Positions 15,559-24,192 of a DNA stretch of 64,000 nucleotides are shown piece after piece. Each line of letters opens with the position of its first letter. The stretch's first letter is position 1. The notes under the pieces are model-generated. The model worked only from the letters and a program-made list of their open reading frames with translations. It was not told where the DNA came from and ran no database searches. A program made the translations under genes and the position numbers. This DNA comes from Labedella endophytica (GTDB lineage: Bacteria; Actinomycetota; Actinomycetes; Actinomycetales; Microbacteriaceae), in NCBI RefSeq assembly GCF_003990045.1, contig NZ_RZGZ01000004.1, forward strand, positions 186,001 through 250,000, in the 5' to 3' direction.

Positions 15559-18534
15559 TTAGTAGTGCTTGAGGATAAATCGCCAGGCAGAGTTCATAGG
15601 CTCGCCGGTGCGCGGCAGCTGATATCTCTTGAACAGCGCATTCAACTCGCGCTTCACAGCTTTCATCGAAGACTCTTTGGTCGTCCACCTTTCGTGCACA
15701 GCGTGGCGCACGAGCGTGTCGACTTCGGTCGCGATCTGACTGACCATCACGGTCATACCGGCCGGGGTATGTTCCTCGAATATGCGGGTGAGCATCCCGA
15801 CCTGCGGATTCGGTAGATCGTCGAGCACTCCGTCATCGTCGGCCGCTTCGGCAGCCTTCAGATCGGTTGCGACCTCGAAGAGTTTCGTCAACCAGGCGAT
15901 TGAGTCATCTGCGTCCGAGATAACCCGCTGCCGGAGCTGGTCTAGGCGTTCGGCGATCGAACTGTAGGTCTCTCTGTTCGCTCCGCCGCCTTCGAGCTTT
16001 CTTCGAATCCGCGCGGTGAGGCCGTCAACGATCTCTTGCGCCGAGCGGCCCACGTACTCAGTCGGAACCGGCGGCAACTGACCGGTGTCGGTCATCTTCC
16101 GGATCGTCTCCGCGTCGGTAATCACCACGGCCATGTTGCCGTCATCAACGCGCACGTTGCGCATGTGCTCGTGCACCAGCTGTCGGGTCTTCGGGCCCAA
16201 CCGCTCCCACAAGATGTCGTCCTCGTCACCCTCGCTAGGGATGGCCGCGTAGACCTGCGCGTACCATCGGTAGTCCGGCTCCCAGTCCGAAAGTTGCGCG
16301 TCTGGCGCGATTGTCTCCCACAGCCCTTGCGCGTACAAGTATTCAGCGCGGAACTCAGCACGGTCCTCGCTGTTCCGTGGCAGGCGCTCCAGCGCCGATT
16401 GCAGCGAGTCCATCGAACCGTCTCGGTGAATTCCTACGAAACGGCGGCGCATCTCGCGCAGCGCCGTGTCCAGGCTCACCAATAGGCCGTGCGTCTCGAT
16501 CTGCCGCTGCGCGTGCTCGGGATTGGTGGGAGCAATCGCGCGCGCGAACGCTCCGCCGAGACCGACATAGTCCACGATTGTGCCGAAGCGTTTGACGAAC
16601 CCGCTCCGAGGATTGCGCCAGGGCCTGTTAGTCCGGGTGATCGCCTGGAACAACGTATGCAGCCTCATGGGCTTATCCAGGTACAGCACACCCTCGATGG
16701 GCGCGTTAAATCCAGTCCCGAGCTTTGCAGTTACGACGAGGAACTTCAGCCGGTCGGTCCCATCGCGGAATCGATCCAGTAGAGCCTCCTCCTCGCCCTC
16801 GGATAGCTTGAAGGGCTCGAAATTGGCCTTGCCTGTCGCGGAGATCACCACAGCGACCTGGTCGTCACGGCCGCTCCCGGCCAGCGCATTCCGCAAGGCT
16901 TGGTCGTAGAGGATACACAGTTCCTGGTCGGCGACAATGACCTGCGCTTTCATGCCGTGCGGGTCTATCGAAGCGTAGAAGTGGGCGACTATGTCAGCGG
17001 CGATCTTCCGGATCCGCTCGGGATTGTGGAAGATTGCACGAGCGTTGGCGACTCTGCGCGAAAAGACCTCCTTCTGCTGATCGCTGAGCTCTTCCTCCTC
17101 CGCAAGAGTGTCGAAAGCGGCGTCTAACTCTTCTTTCGCCACCTCGAACCGCACAGGCCGGGGTACTACCCTCATCGGCACTGTCGTTCCGTCTGCGATG
17201 GACCTATCCGAATCGTAGGTGTCCAATGCCCACCCGGGATCGCGCTCGTCGCCGAACAGCCGATAAGAGTTGCGATCCAAGTCAGCGATCGGTGTGCCGG
17301 TGAATCCGAACCGATGCGCGTTAGGCAGTGCTGCTCTCATGTCTCTGCCGAGAGACCCCTCCTGCGTCCGATGAGCCTCGTCGACCAGCAAGATCACGTT
17401 CGCCCGCTCGGTGAGAATGCCAGCACCGGCGAACTTGTGCACCGTGGTGGCGATGATTCCTCGCTCGCCTGTGCGCAGGGCCGTCTGCAGTGCTGCCGTA
17501 GTCTGTGCCTTAACTGGCTCTGGAACCCCCGCCGAGGTGAACTGGGAGAAAGTCTGCGTGACCAACTGTGTCCGGTCGGCGACGGCAACGATTGTCGGGT
17601 TGTGCATCCGCTGATCAAAGTAAAGCCGGGTGGCCACCCACGACATCGTGAGCGTCTTCCCTGATCCCTGGGTGTGATAGAGGAGACCCCGAGCTCCCGT
17701 TTCACTTGTGGCACGGGAGATGATCTTTTCTACCGATTCGTACTGGAAATACCGCGGCAGCAGCTTGATTGTGCGCACAACGCCGTCATCGGACTGCCGA
17801 TCGTAAATCGCATAATGCTCGATAAGGTTTAGCGCCACCCGTGGAGCGAGAAGACCCGCGACGCTCATCTCGACGCGCTCCCATCCCTCGATCGTCGCGG
17901 ATACCGCGCTTGAACCCCACCGCTGCCAGTGATCCAGAGGGGTCCGGACCCCGGCGTAGCGGAAGTCTTTGCCCTCGGTCGCGAACGACAGCAGATTCGA
18001 CGCGAAGAACGCCGGCTGACTCTCCTCGTAGGCCGCGTAGATATCCTTTGCGCCGTCCTTCCAGCCCTTGATCATGGACACCGGGGTCTTTGTCTCGCCG
18101 ACCACGATCGGAATGCCGTTGACCCACAGCACCACGTCAAACCGAGCACCCAGGTAGGTGACCTCGTCCGAGACCAGCAGCGTGTTGTTTGCCGGATCTT
18201 CAAAGTCGATCAATCGGAAGGGCTCGTCATGGTTGGTGTCAGGCATAAGCACCGTTCCACCACCTCGCAGGAGCTGCGTGAACTCCTCGTTGGCCGCCAT
18301 GAGACCTTCGGATGAAGCTGACAGAGCCACCTGGCGCACCTTCGCTAGAACAGCATCAGTCCTGCCCACCAGCCCCGGGTTCAAACGTTCGATCGCGCCG
18401 CGGAGGTCAGACTCGACGAAGACCTCTTGCGAGGTGCGGGGAAGCTCCTTCCCAGCCACGTATGTCCAGCCGGCACCGCTGAGCAGGTCAAGTAGCGCGG
18501 CCTGGACGGTCCCTTTCTCGGTATAGCCGGTCAT
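15559..18534 (-). CDS. hsdR: Type I restriction endonuclease subunit R (HsdR)
   Basis: A full-length 991-residue motor and nuclease subunit. The N-terminal PD-(D/E)xK nuclease shows Asp133 (ARFDVVLW) and Glu147-x-Lys149 (GETKTP). Two RecA-like helicase domains follow, with Walker A HTQGSGKT at ~288-294, DEAH at 385-388, GFTGTP (motif III) and ITRTNRPW (motif VI). The C-terminal helical region contacts HsdM. It cleaves unmodified DNA after ATP-driven translocation. Its ATG overlaps the hsdS stop as ATGA. Base composition is visibly less G+C rich than neighbouring regions, consistent with acquisition by transfer. Confidence 0.97.
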   Translation of the reverse strand: MTGYTEKGTVQAALLDLLSGAGWTYVAGKELPRTSQEVFVESDLRGAIERLNPGLVGRTDAVLAKVRQVALSASSEGLMAANEEFTQLLRGGGTVLMPDTNHDEPFRLIDFEDPANNTLLVSDEVTYLGARFDVVLWVNGIPIVVGETKTPVSMIKGWKDGAKDIYAAYEESQPAFFASNLLSFATEGKDFRYAGVRTPLDHWQRWGSSAVSATIEGWERVEMSVAGLLAPRVALNLIEHYAIYDRQSDDGVVRTIKLLPRYFQYESVEKIISRATSETGARGLLYHTQGSGKTLTMSWVATRLYFDQRMHNPTIVAVADRTQLVTQTFSQFTSAGVPEPVKAQTTAALQTALRTGERGIIATTVHKFAGAGILTERANVILLVDEAHRTQEGSLGRDMRAALPNAHRFGFTGTPIADLDRNSYRLFGDERDPGWALDTYDSDRSIADGTTVPMRVVPRPVRFEVAKEELDAAFDTLAEEEELSDQQKEVFSRRVANARAIFHNPERIRKIAADIVAHFYASIDPHGMKAQVIVADQELCILYDQALRNALAGSGRDDQVAVVISATGKANFEPFKLSEGEEEALLDRFRDGTDRLKFLVVTAKLGTGFNAPIEGVLYLDKPMRLHTLFQAITRTNRPWRNPRSGFVKRFGTIVDYVGLGGAFARAIAPTNPEHAQRQIETHGLLVSLDTALREMRRRFVGIHRDGSMDSLQSALERLPRNSEDRAEFRAEYLYAQGLWETIAPDAQLSDWEPDYRWYAQVYAAIPSEGDEDDILWERLGPKTRQLVHEHMRNVRVDDGNMAVVITDAETIRKMTDTGQLPPVPTEYVGRSAQEIVDGLTARIRRKLEGGGANRETYSSIAERLDQLRQRVISDADDSIAWLTKLFEVATDLKAAEAADDDGVLDDLPNPQVGMLTRIFEEHTPAGMTVMVSQIATEVDTLVRHAVHERWTTKESSMKAVKRELNALFKRYQLPRTGEPMNSAWRFILKHY

Positions 18535-19730
18535 GTGGCCGCCTCCTCGTTGAGGTTCCGGAACTTGTCATAACTCGCCGGGATCTCGTGCTCCCCGGAC
18601 AACAGCACTGTAAGTAGGTTGGAGCGCAGAGTTCGGAGCGCGCTGGCCGCGGCGCTGGTAGCGACTCTGTCGAGGTCGATCGCGTCAAGCGTCCGAGCGA
18701 TCGAGTCTTGCTCTTGGCTCGCGATGTCAGGTACCTGGATTGACATGAGCTCGGCTCGATTGACCTTGGGCATCTTCGTTCGCCCTGACCGAGCTACCGC
18801 TTGGTCAGTAAAGTGCCGCGTCAAAAGCAGGTGACGTAGGAAGCTGACGTTGCCGTCCCCGATCGGGAGCATCGGGTAGGCATCCGCGCTGCACAGCCCT
18901 CGCCAGTCCGGCACCGCGACCTTCCTCAAGTTCGGCCGAATCTTCGAGTAAACAACAGTTCCTGCTTCGTGGAGGAACTTCCCACTGGTAACGGCGTCTT
19001 CCTTGGCTGTCACCACGCCCACGAGATCGCCAGTCCCGGATCGGATGCGCTCGGTTCCGATATGGGGAAGCTCACAGTATTCACCGTCGGTCGGGTTTAC
19101 TAGCTTTCCAGCGATACTTGCCTTGGTACTCAGCGAGGATAGCGATGGATGGTGACCCCATATCAATAGATCTCGCGCCGATTCGAGGAGGGCGAATGCC
19201 GCATCCGCCTCGACCTCTGCCGCTTTGACCGCGTCGTCGATAGCTGTGATCAGGTCAACCATCCGGTGTTGGTCAGAGAGACACGGGAGTGTGAGCGGGA
19301 TGGATTCGAACGCCGACTTGCTCAGTGTCTTGCGTCGAAGCACCGTGCCGACGCACCGCGACGCCATCTCCTCGTGGAATACAGGCGAGGTTGTCAGAAG
19401 GCCCATGTAGAGGGGCAACAACCTTGATCGGTCGAGGGTATATACGGGGAATGTTTGGGGAGTGACGAAGGCGCCCTCGAAGTCGGACATGACTACGGTG
19501 CTGGGAGCCTCGAACGCAGTGATCGTGCGGTAGACCAGGTCATCGCGACGAAGTTCCATGAGCTTGTCAAACTTCATTGAGTCTCCGCGCACAGGGTGGC
19601 GATCCATCAGCCCCCAGCCGCTCCGCTGCACCCCGACTACGCGATAGAGCTCGTTGGCAAGCACCGGCGTGAAATCAGATCGGCGAATCGCAACGTCGCC
19701 CAGCCTGACTTTCTGCCACCCGTCACGCAT
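18531..19730 (-). CDS. hsdS: Type I restriction-modification specificity subunit S
   Basis: 399 residues with two target-recognition domains, each followed by a conserved helical spacer: the first ends near ISQ-like LTLPCLSDQHRMVDLITAIDDAVKAAE, the second near VPDIASQEQDSIARTLDAIDLD. The two TRDs are unlike each other, giving a bipartite recognition sequence that cannot be predicted here. The ATG at 19728-19730 overlaps the last eight bases of hsdM; a longer frame to 19799 would lie inside hsdM. It also contacts hsdR by ATGA. Confidence 0.95.
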   Translation of the reverse strand: MRDGWQKVRLGDVAIRRSDFTPVLANELYRVVGVQRSGWGLMDRHPVRGDSMKFDKLMELRRDDLVYRTITAFEAPSTVVMSDFEGAFVTPQTFPVYTLDRSRLLPLYMGLLTTSPVFHEEMASRCVGTVLRRKTLSKSAFESIPLTLPCLSDQHRMVDLITAIDDAVKAAEVEADAAFALLESARDLLIWGHHPSLSSLSTKASIAGKLVNPTDGEYCELPHIGTERIRSGTGDLVGVVTAKEDAVTSGKFLHEAGTVVYSKIRPNLRKVAVPDWRGLCSADAYPMLPIGDGNVSFLRHLLLTRHFTDQAVARSGRTKMPKVNRAELMSIQVPDIASQEQDSIARTLDAIDLDRVATSAAASALRTLRSNLLTVLLSGEHEIPASYDKFRNLNEEAAT

Positions 19731-21249
19731 CGAAGCCGGCCGCCCGAAGTCGCAGGTCCAATGCAGTACGTGCGGCATCCGTAGCCTCCTGCGCCTCACG
19801 CAAGGAAGCCAAAGCGGCGTCGACGTCTGCTTCAGCTAGAGTCTCCGTCTGGATATAGCGTCCGATATTCAGGTTGTATCCGTGCCCACGGATCGTGTCA
19901 CGATGCACAAGTTCGAGGGAGATCTTCCCCTCACCATCGACGTCTTCGCCTCGCTTGTAGGCCGCGTCTATCGCGTTGACATCATCGGCGCCAAGGGTGT
20001 TTTGATTCTTCGCGGACCTGAATCGCGCACGAGCATCGACGAATAGGACGTGATCCTTGCGTTTGGTGCTTTTCTTGGCGCGGAAGATCAGCAGGCTGAC
20101 TGGGATGGTGGTCGAATAGAACAGGTTGTTCGGTAGGCCGATGACGGCTTCCAGCTTGTCTTGTTCGATGACCCACTCTCGGAGTTCGGCCTCGCGGCCG
20201 CTGCGGAAGAGAACGCCATGGGGCATAACTACTCCTACACGTCCCGTGCCGGGGTCCATGACCGAGAGCATGTGCTGGATCCAGGCCCAATCACCGTTCT
20301 TCGTCGGCGGAACGATGCCGCCGAGGGCGCGCTTATGTGGGTCTTTCGCCCACGTTTCCGCCGGCCAGCTGTCCAACGAAAACGGTGGATTGGCGATCAC
20401 GACGTCAAATTTCCGGAGTTTGCCCGACTCATCCAGCAGCTTGGGCTCGCGGAACGTGTCGCCACGCTTAATCTCGAAGTCCTCCACGCCGTGCAGATAT
20501 AGGTTCATCCGCGCGATCCCCGCGGTGGTGAGGTTTTGCTCCTGGCCGTAGAGGTTGAGCGACCGCGGATTACCATCATTCAGTTTCACCGCTTCGACGG
20601 TTTCTACGAGCATGCCGGCGGAGCCGCAGGCGGGGTCGCAAACTGAATCGCCGGGTTGCGGGTCGAGAATCTTGACCAACAGGTGCACGACGTGGCGAGG
20701 TGTGAAGAACTCGCCGGCCTTCTTCCCTGAAGCCTCGGCAAATTCTCGTAATAGGTACTCATACGCGGACCCGAGCATGTCGCCGGAAACATGGGCGGGG
20801 TCGAGAGTGAGCTTGTCAAACACCTGCATGAGCGAGCGCAACGCCTGTTGCGGAATCCGCTCTTGATTCGACCAGTTCACATCCCCGAAGACGCCAGCAA
20901 GCTTGCCCGGGTTCGCTTCTTGAACGGCGACAAGAGCCTTGTTCAGCTTCGTGCCTGAATTCTTGGTGACGTCATACGTGTCCTCCCAGTGTGCGCCGGC
21001 AGGTATGACGAACGTCTGATACTCCTCATCTTCCTGAGCCTGAGACCAGCCATCGCCAAGATCATCGAGCGCTTCGGCGTGGTAGTAGTCGTGGACGTCG
21101 CTGATCCACTTGTAGAACAGCACGGGGAAAACGAACGCCTTGAAATCACCAGGATCTACCGGTCCGCGGAGCGCGTTGGCCGCGCTCCAAAGTGACTGCT
21201 CCAACTGACGCTGCGTGAGGTGGTCGGGGTTGACGGACGCGAGCGCCAC
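19723..21249 (-). CDS. hsdM: Type I restriction-modification methyltransferase subunit M
   Basis: 508 residues. The N-terminal helical HsdM_N domain (LEQSLWSAANALRGPVDPGDFKAFVFPVLFYKW) precedes an N6-adenine methyltransferase domain with the AdoMet motif CDPACGSAGM at 204-213 and the catalytic NPPF at 287-290. It methylates adenine in the HsdS-defined site, protecting host DNA. It is the first gene of hsdM-hsdS-hsdR, so methylation is made before the nuclease. The promoter should lie in 21250-21330; no clear operator was seen. Confidence 0.97.
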   Translation of the reverse strand: MALASVNPDHLTQRQLEQSLWSAANALRGPVDPGDFKAFVFPVLFYKWISDVHDYYHAEALDDLGDGWSQAQEDEEYQTFVIPAGAHWEDTYDVTKNSGTKLNKALVAVQEANPGKLAGVFGDVNWSNQERIPQQALRSLMQVFDKLTLDPAHVSGDMLGSAYEYLLREFAEASGKKAGEFFTPRHVVHLLVKILDPQPGDSVCDPACGSAGMLVETVEAVKLNDGNPRSLNLYGQEQNLTTAGIARMNLYLHGVEDFEIKRGDTFREPKLLDESGKLRKFDVVIANPPFSLDSWPAETWAKDPHKRALGGIVPPTKNGDWAWIQHMLSVMDPGTGRVGVVMPHGVLFRSGREAELREWVIEQDKLEAVIGLPNNLFYSTTIPVSLLIFRAKKSTKRKDHVLFVDARARFRSAKNQNTLGADDVNAIDAAYKRGEDVDGEGKISLELVHRDTIRGHGYNLNIGRYIQTETLAEADVDAALASLREAQEATDAARTALDLRLRAAGFDA

Positions 21250-21492
21250 TTAGTATCTCCTTGCTGCATCGGCGGGGTCGTCCCGACGCACATCCCACCG
21301 TAGTAGTCGCTGCCGTCCCCGAGCCTGGTCAGACCCTATTGGCGCGATAATTCTGGGCACGGTGCGCAGCGATCCACATCCCAGCGGTGTCGCCCGAACA
21401 TGTCCGACTTGACTCCGACCAGCAGCTCGCGAGATGTGACTGAAGTACCCGCCACCTCATCGTGTGGATCACGAATCCTTCGTTCGTAAGCC

Positions 21493-22821
21493 TTAGGACC
21501 GACCCCCTCGGCCCCTCGGCGGCCCGCAGCTGAGAAGCGCGACCTCGCCAGAGGGGCCTCCGGCATTTCGTCCCGCTATCTCCGAGTCTGGACCAACTCC
21601 CGCCCGCCCGCCCGCCCGCCTCCTCCGCGCCCGTGCCCCGAACGCATCCAGCGCCCCCAGTACCTCCCCGGCTTGCCAATGACGATTGCGGCGGCCAGCG
21701 GTCGCCTGCGTCAGGACGCCCGCGTCGACCAGCTTCCTCACGGAACTGTCCGCGGCAGGTTCGCTCACTCCCAGTTCTCGAGCGACGAGCTTCACCGTGA
21801 CGACGGGTTGGCGCAGCAGCAGGTTCTTGAGACCGTGCACGGAGGAGTGGCTGCGCGCCCGCACCGCGGAATCCCAGCGTGCCGCGATCTCGGTGATGTC
21901 CTTCTCGAGGAGGCGGCCGTTGCGGATCGCCGCGAAGGCCGCCTCTGACATCGCTTCGATGATCGGGCGTACGTCGCCCTGACGGTAGGCGGTCAGCGCC
22001 CGGAAGTACCCCTCGGTGTCGCCGAGCAGTCCCGCCGATACGGGTACGGTCACGTTCCTCGTCACGCCGCTGGCGCGCAGCATCGCCTGCACGAGCGCGC
22101 GCCCTGTTCTGCCATTGCCATCGGGGAAGGGGTGGATCGTCTCGAATTGCGCGTGCGCGATGGCGAGCTGCGCCATGACGGGCAGATCAGCGCGACGGGC
22201 GAAGCTCATCACGTCGTCCATCAACGCGGAGACCCGATCCTGATGAGGAGGGATGAAGGTCACGTTATGAGAGGAGACGGAGCCCCCGCCGATCCACACC
22301 TGCTCGTCCCGCCACCGGCCAACAATGTCCGGGTTCGACTTCTCGAGCAGCGCTCGATGCATCGTGAGGATCGCGTTCGCGTCGAGGTGGTCGGCGAGCG
22401 AGATGGCAGCCTCCATCGCGGCGACATTGCCCACGACCAAGCGCGCATTCTCGGACGTCTCGTCGCCGATCTGAGCGAGAGCGACCTGCTTCGCACTCGA
22501 GGTGAGGTTCTCCACCTCGGAGCTCGATGCGCTCTCTGTGCGGAGCAGGATCGAGGCGAACGGTGCCGCCAGCGTCCCGGCCTCGGTGTCGAACCGCGTG
22601 AGTTCTCGGCTGGCATCTTCCGAAGCGGCGATCAGCTCGGCTGGCAGGGAGACGTCCTGCTCGGCGATGAACGGCGGTACGGCCGCCTCGTAGGGCCCGG
22701 AGGCCGCCCGGAGACGTCGTCGCGATCCGACCTCGTGTCCCGAGCGCGACCACGAGTGCGCTTCGACGCGTGTGACAGGCCAGGCCGCTGGAGCGACGGT
22801 GTCGTCCCTTTCGCTGGTCAT
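21493..22821 (-). CDS. Fic family AMP-transferase with C-terminal winged helix
   Basis: 442 residues. The Fic core carries the complete motif HPFPDGNGRTGR at 230-241, so it should be an active AMP-transferase. An N-terminal inhibitory motif, Ser100-x-x-x-Glu104-Asn105 (SSEVEN), marks it as class II, with autoinhibition by its own helix. Residues ~335-395 form a winged helix (VSEPAADSSVRKLVDAGVLTQ), common in this subfamily. The last ~40 residues are low-complexity Arg/Gly and follow five tandem CCCG units (21599-21618), where slippage would change the C-terminus. It lies beside the restriction operon. The target protein is unknown. Confidence 0.93.
   Translation of the reverse strand: MTSERDDTVAPAAWPVTRVEAHSWSRSGHEVGSRRRLRAASGPYEAAVPPFIAEQDVSLPAELIAASEDASRELTRFDTEAGTLAAPFASILLRTESASSSEVENLTSSAKQVALAQIGDETSENARLVVGNVAAMEAAISLADHLDANAILTMHRALLEKSNPDIVGRWRDEQVWIGGGSVSSHNVTFIPPHQDRVSALMDDVMSFARRADLPVMAQLAIAHAQFETIHPFPDGNGRTGRALVQAMLRASGVTRNVTVPVSAGLLGDTEGYFRALTAYRQGDVRPIIEAMSEAAFAAIRNGRLLEKDITEIAARWDSAVRARSHSSVHGLKNLLLRQPVVTVKLVARELGVSEPAADSSVRKLVDAGVLTQATAGRRNRHWQAGEVLGALDAFGARARRRRAGGRAGVGPDSEIAGRNAGGPSGEVALLSCGPPRGRGGRS
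21599..21620. repeat. Tandem CCCG tetranucleotide repeat inside the fic gene
   Basis: Five consecutive CCCG units plus CC lie at about codon 401-408 of the Fic gene. Loss of one unit would shift the frame to a TAG about 20 codons later, giving a shorter C-terminus. Gain of one unit would open a long alternative tail that runs to about 21329. Confidence 0.85.
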
Positions 22822-22828
22822 GAAGTCA

Positions 22829-22857
22829 TCTTACTCAAGCTTTAGCCTAAAAGCTTG
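22829..22857 (-). promoter_or_regulatory. Promoter and inverted repeat upstream of fic
   Basis: CAAGCTTT (22836-22843) and AAAGCTTG (22850-22857) form an 8-bp inverted repeat with a 6-base spacer. On the minus strand TAAGAT follows immediately and ends six bases before the fic ATG, so a -10 element there would yield a leaderless or nearly leaderless mRNA. The repeat covers the likely -35 region, where a repressor would block transcription; the Fic winged helix is a candidate. Confidence 0.5.
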
Positions 22858-23018
22858 GGTAAGGACATGAATGGAGAGAAAACGACGTGCCCACGTCCGG
22901 TCTGCCACCGCCCCCGCCTGCCCCTCGAACTGGGACCTGAGCGCTCCTCACAACATCTGTCACGCTGGGGTTCCCTGCAGCCGACACCGATGTCGGCACC
23001 CCGTTCGAAAGCCCCCCC

Positions 23019-23672
23019 ATGAACCCGAACCTCGTTCTTTCGTCGTACCCGAAATCCTCCCGCTCGCCGCGTTTGACCCGCTTGCGGATCGCCCTTCCGC
23101 TCGCCGCCCTCGCGATGTCCGTGGGGCTCCTCGCGAGCGGTTGCTCGTCGTCCGCCGACGACGCAGGGAACACGAACGCCAGTGTCCGCACGCTCGTCGA
23201 CGCCGAGGCCCAGACGCCCACACCCACTCCGACCCCCGAGGTGATGGTCGAACGGGTCGAGGTGACCGAGCCGATCCCGTACACGTCGTCGACGATTGAC
23301 GACCCGAGCATGGATGCGGGAGTCCAACGGGTGTCCACGGCCGGTGCGAACGGCACCAAGACAATCGTGTTCGAGGTGACCTCTGAGGACGGCGTCGAGA
23401 TCTCACGCACCGCCGTCGCGGAGAGCGTCACGGTCGCACCGGTCAACGAGGTCATCTCAGTGGGATCCAAGGCAAAGGTCGCCGCACCCCCGCCTGCGCC
23501 GGCCGGTGACTGCGACTCCAACTACTCCGGAGCATGTGTGCCGATCGCCTCTGACGTCGACTGCGCCGGAGGCTCGGGCAACGGCCCGGCGTACGTCGAT
23601 GGCCCCGTCCGCATTGTCGGCTCGGACATCTACGACCTCGACCGCGACGGCGACGGGATCGCCTGCGACTGA
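23019..23672 (+). CDS. Lipoprotein with G5 and excalibur domains
   Basis: 217 residues. The signal peptide ends at the ASGC lipobox, followed by a Thr-Pro linker (QTPTPTPTP). Residues ~70-150 form a G5 domain (VERVEVTEPIPY to VISVGSK), a module that binds cell-wall sugars. The C-terminus is an excalibur domain with the calcium-loop motif DLDRDGDGIACD and paired cysteines. Together they point to a wall-associated, calcium-binding surface protein. The ATG at 23019 is weakly supported by GAAAG upstream. It is divergent from fic. Confidence 0.88.
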   Translation: MNPNLVLSSYPKSSRSPRLTRLRIALPLAALAMSVGLLASGCSSSADDAGNTNASVRTLVDAEAQTPTPTPTPEVMVERVEVTEPIPYTSSTIDDPSMDAGVQRVSTAGANGTKTIVFEVTSEDGVEISRTAVAESVTVAPVNEVISVGSKAKVAAPPPAPAGDCDSNYSGACVPIASDVDCAGGSGNGPAYVDGPVRIVGSDIYDLDRDGDGIACD

Positions 23673-23815
23673 CGTCGGGATCGGTGCGTGGGCACTGTGT
23701 GCGACGGCGGACATTCTCATCGTCGAGGCGTACATCCCGTTTTCGGCGCTTGATTGGCGGAAGCGCTGAGCAGGCTCTGGTTCGCTCGCCATGGTCACGA
23801 GAGGGAGGCGGTCCG

Positions 23816-24160
23816 TTGACTGAGACGACGACGCCTCCCTATCGTCGACATATGGAACACGCCGACACCGCGATGCGACGCGCGGGAACTCGGGGACCGG
23901 GGCCGGCAGTTGCCCTGTTCACCCTCGGCATCCTCGTCACCTGCATCCGCTTCCCGCCGGCGGACCTGACGGGCTGGATAGCGCAGACCCTCGGCATCCC
24001 GCTCGGCGTCCCATTCCTCTTCACAGCCCTGCTGTTCGGCGGCGCCGCGTGGATCCTGCACACCCCGAACTCACGTCACCGCGTCCTCCGCGTCGTCTCC
24101 CTGATCGCCGCCATCGCGTCGGCCATCACCGGCGTCTTCACGATCAGCACGTCCGTCTGA
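23816..24160 (+). CDS. Small membrane protein, unknown function
   Basis: About 114 residues if translation begins at the TTG at 23816, which has GGGAGG upstream; the alternative ATG at 23852 lacks a ribosome binding site and would give 102 residues. Three hydrophobic segments are visible (VALFTLGILVTCI, VPFLFTALLFGGAAWIL and VVSLIAAIASAITGVFTI) with basic loops, so it is an integral membrane protein. No family is recognised. It is convergent with the LacI gene. Confidence 0.6.
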   Translation: MTETTTPPYRRHMEHADTAMRRAGTRGPGPAVALFTLGILVTCIRFPPADLTGWIAQTLGIPLGVPFLFTALLFGGAAWILHTPNSRHRVLRVVSLIAAIASAITGVFTISTSV

Positions 24161-24192
24161 CGATCGGGCACAACGCCCGACGGCCGCGACCC

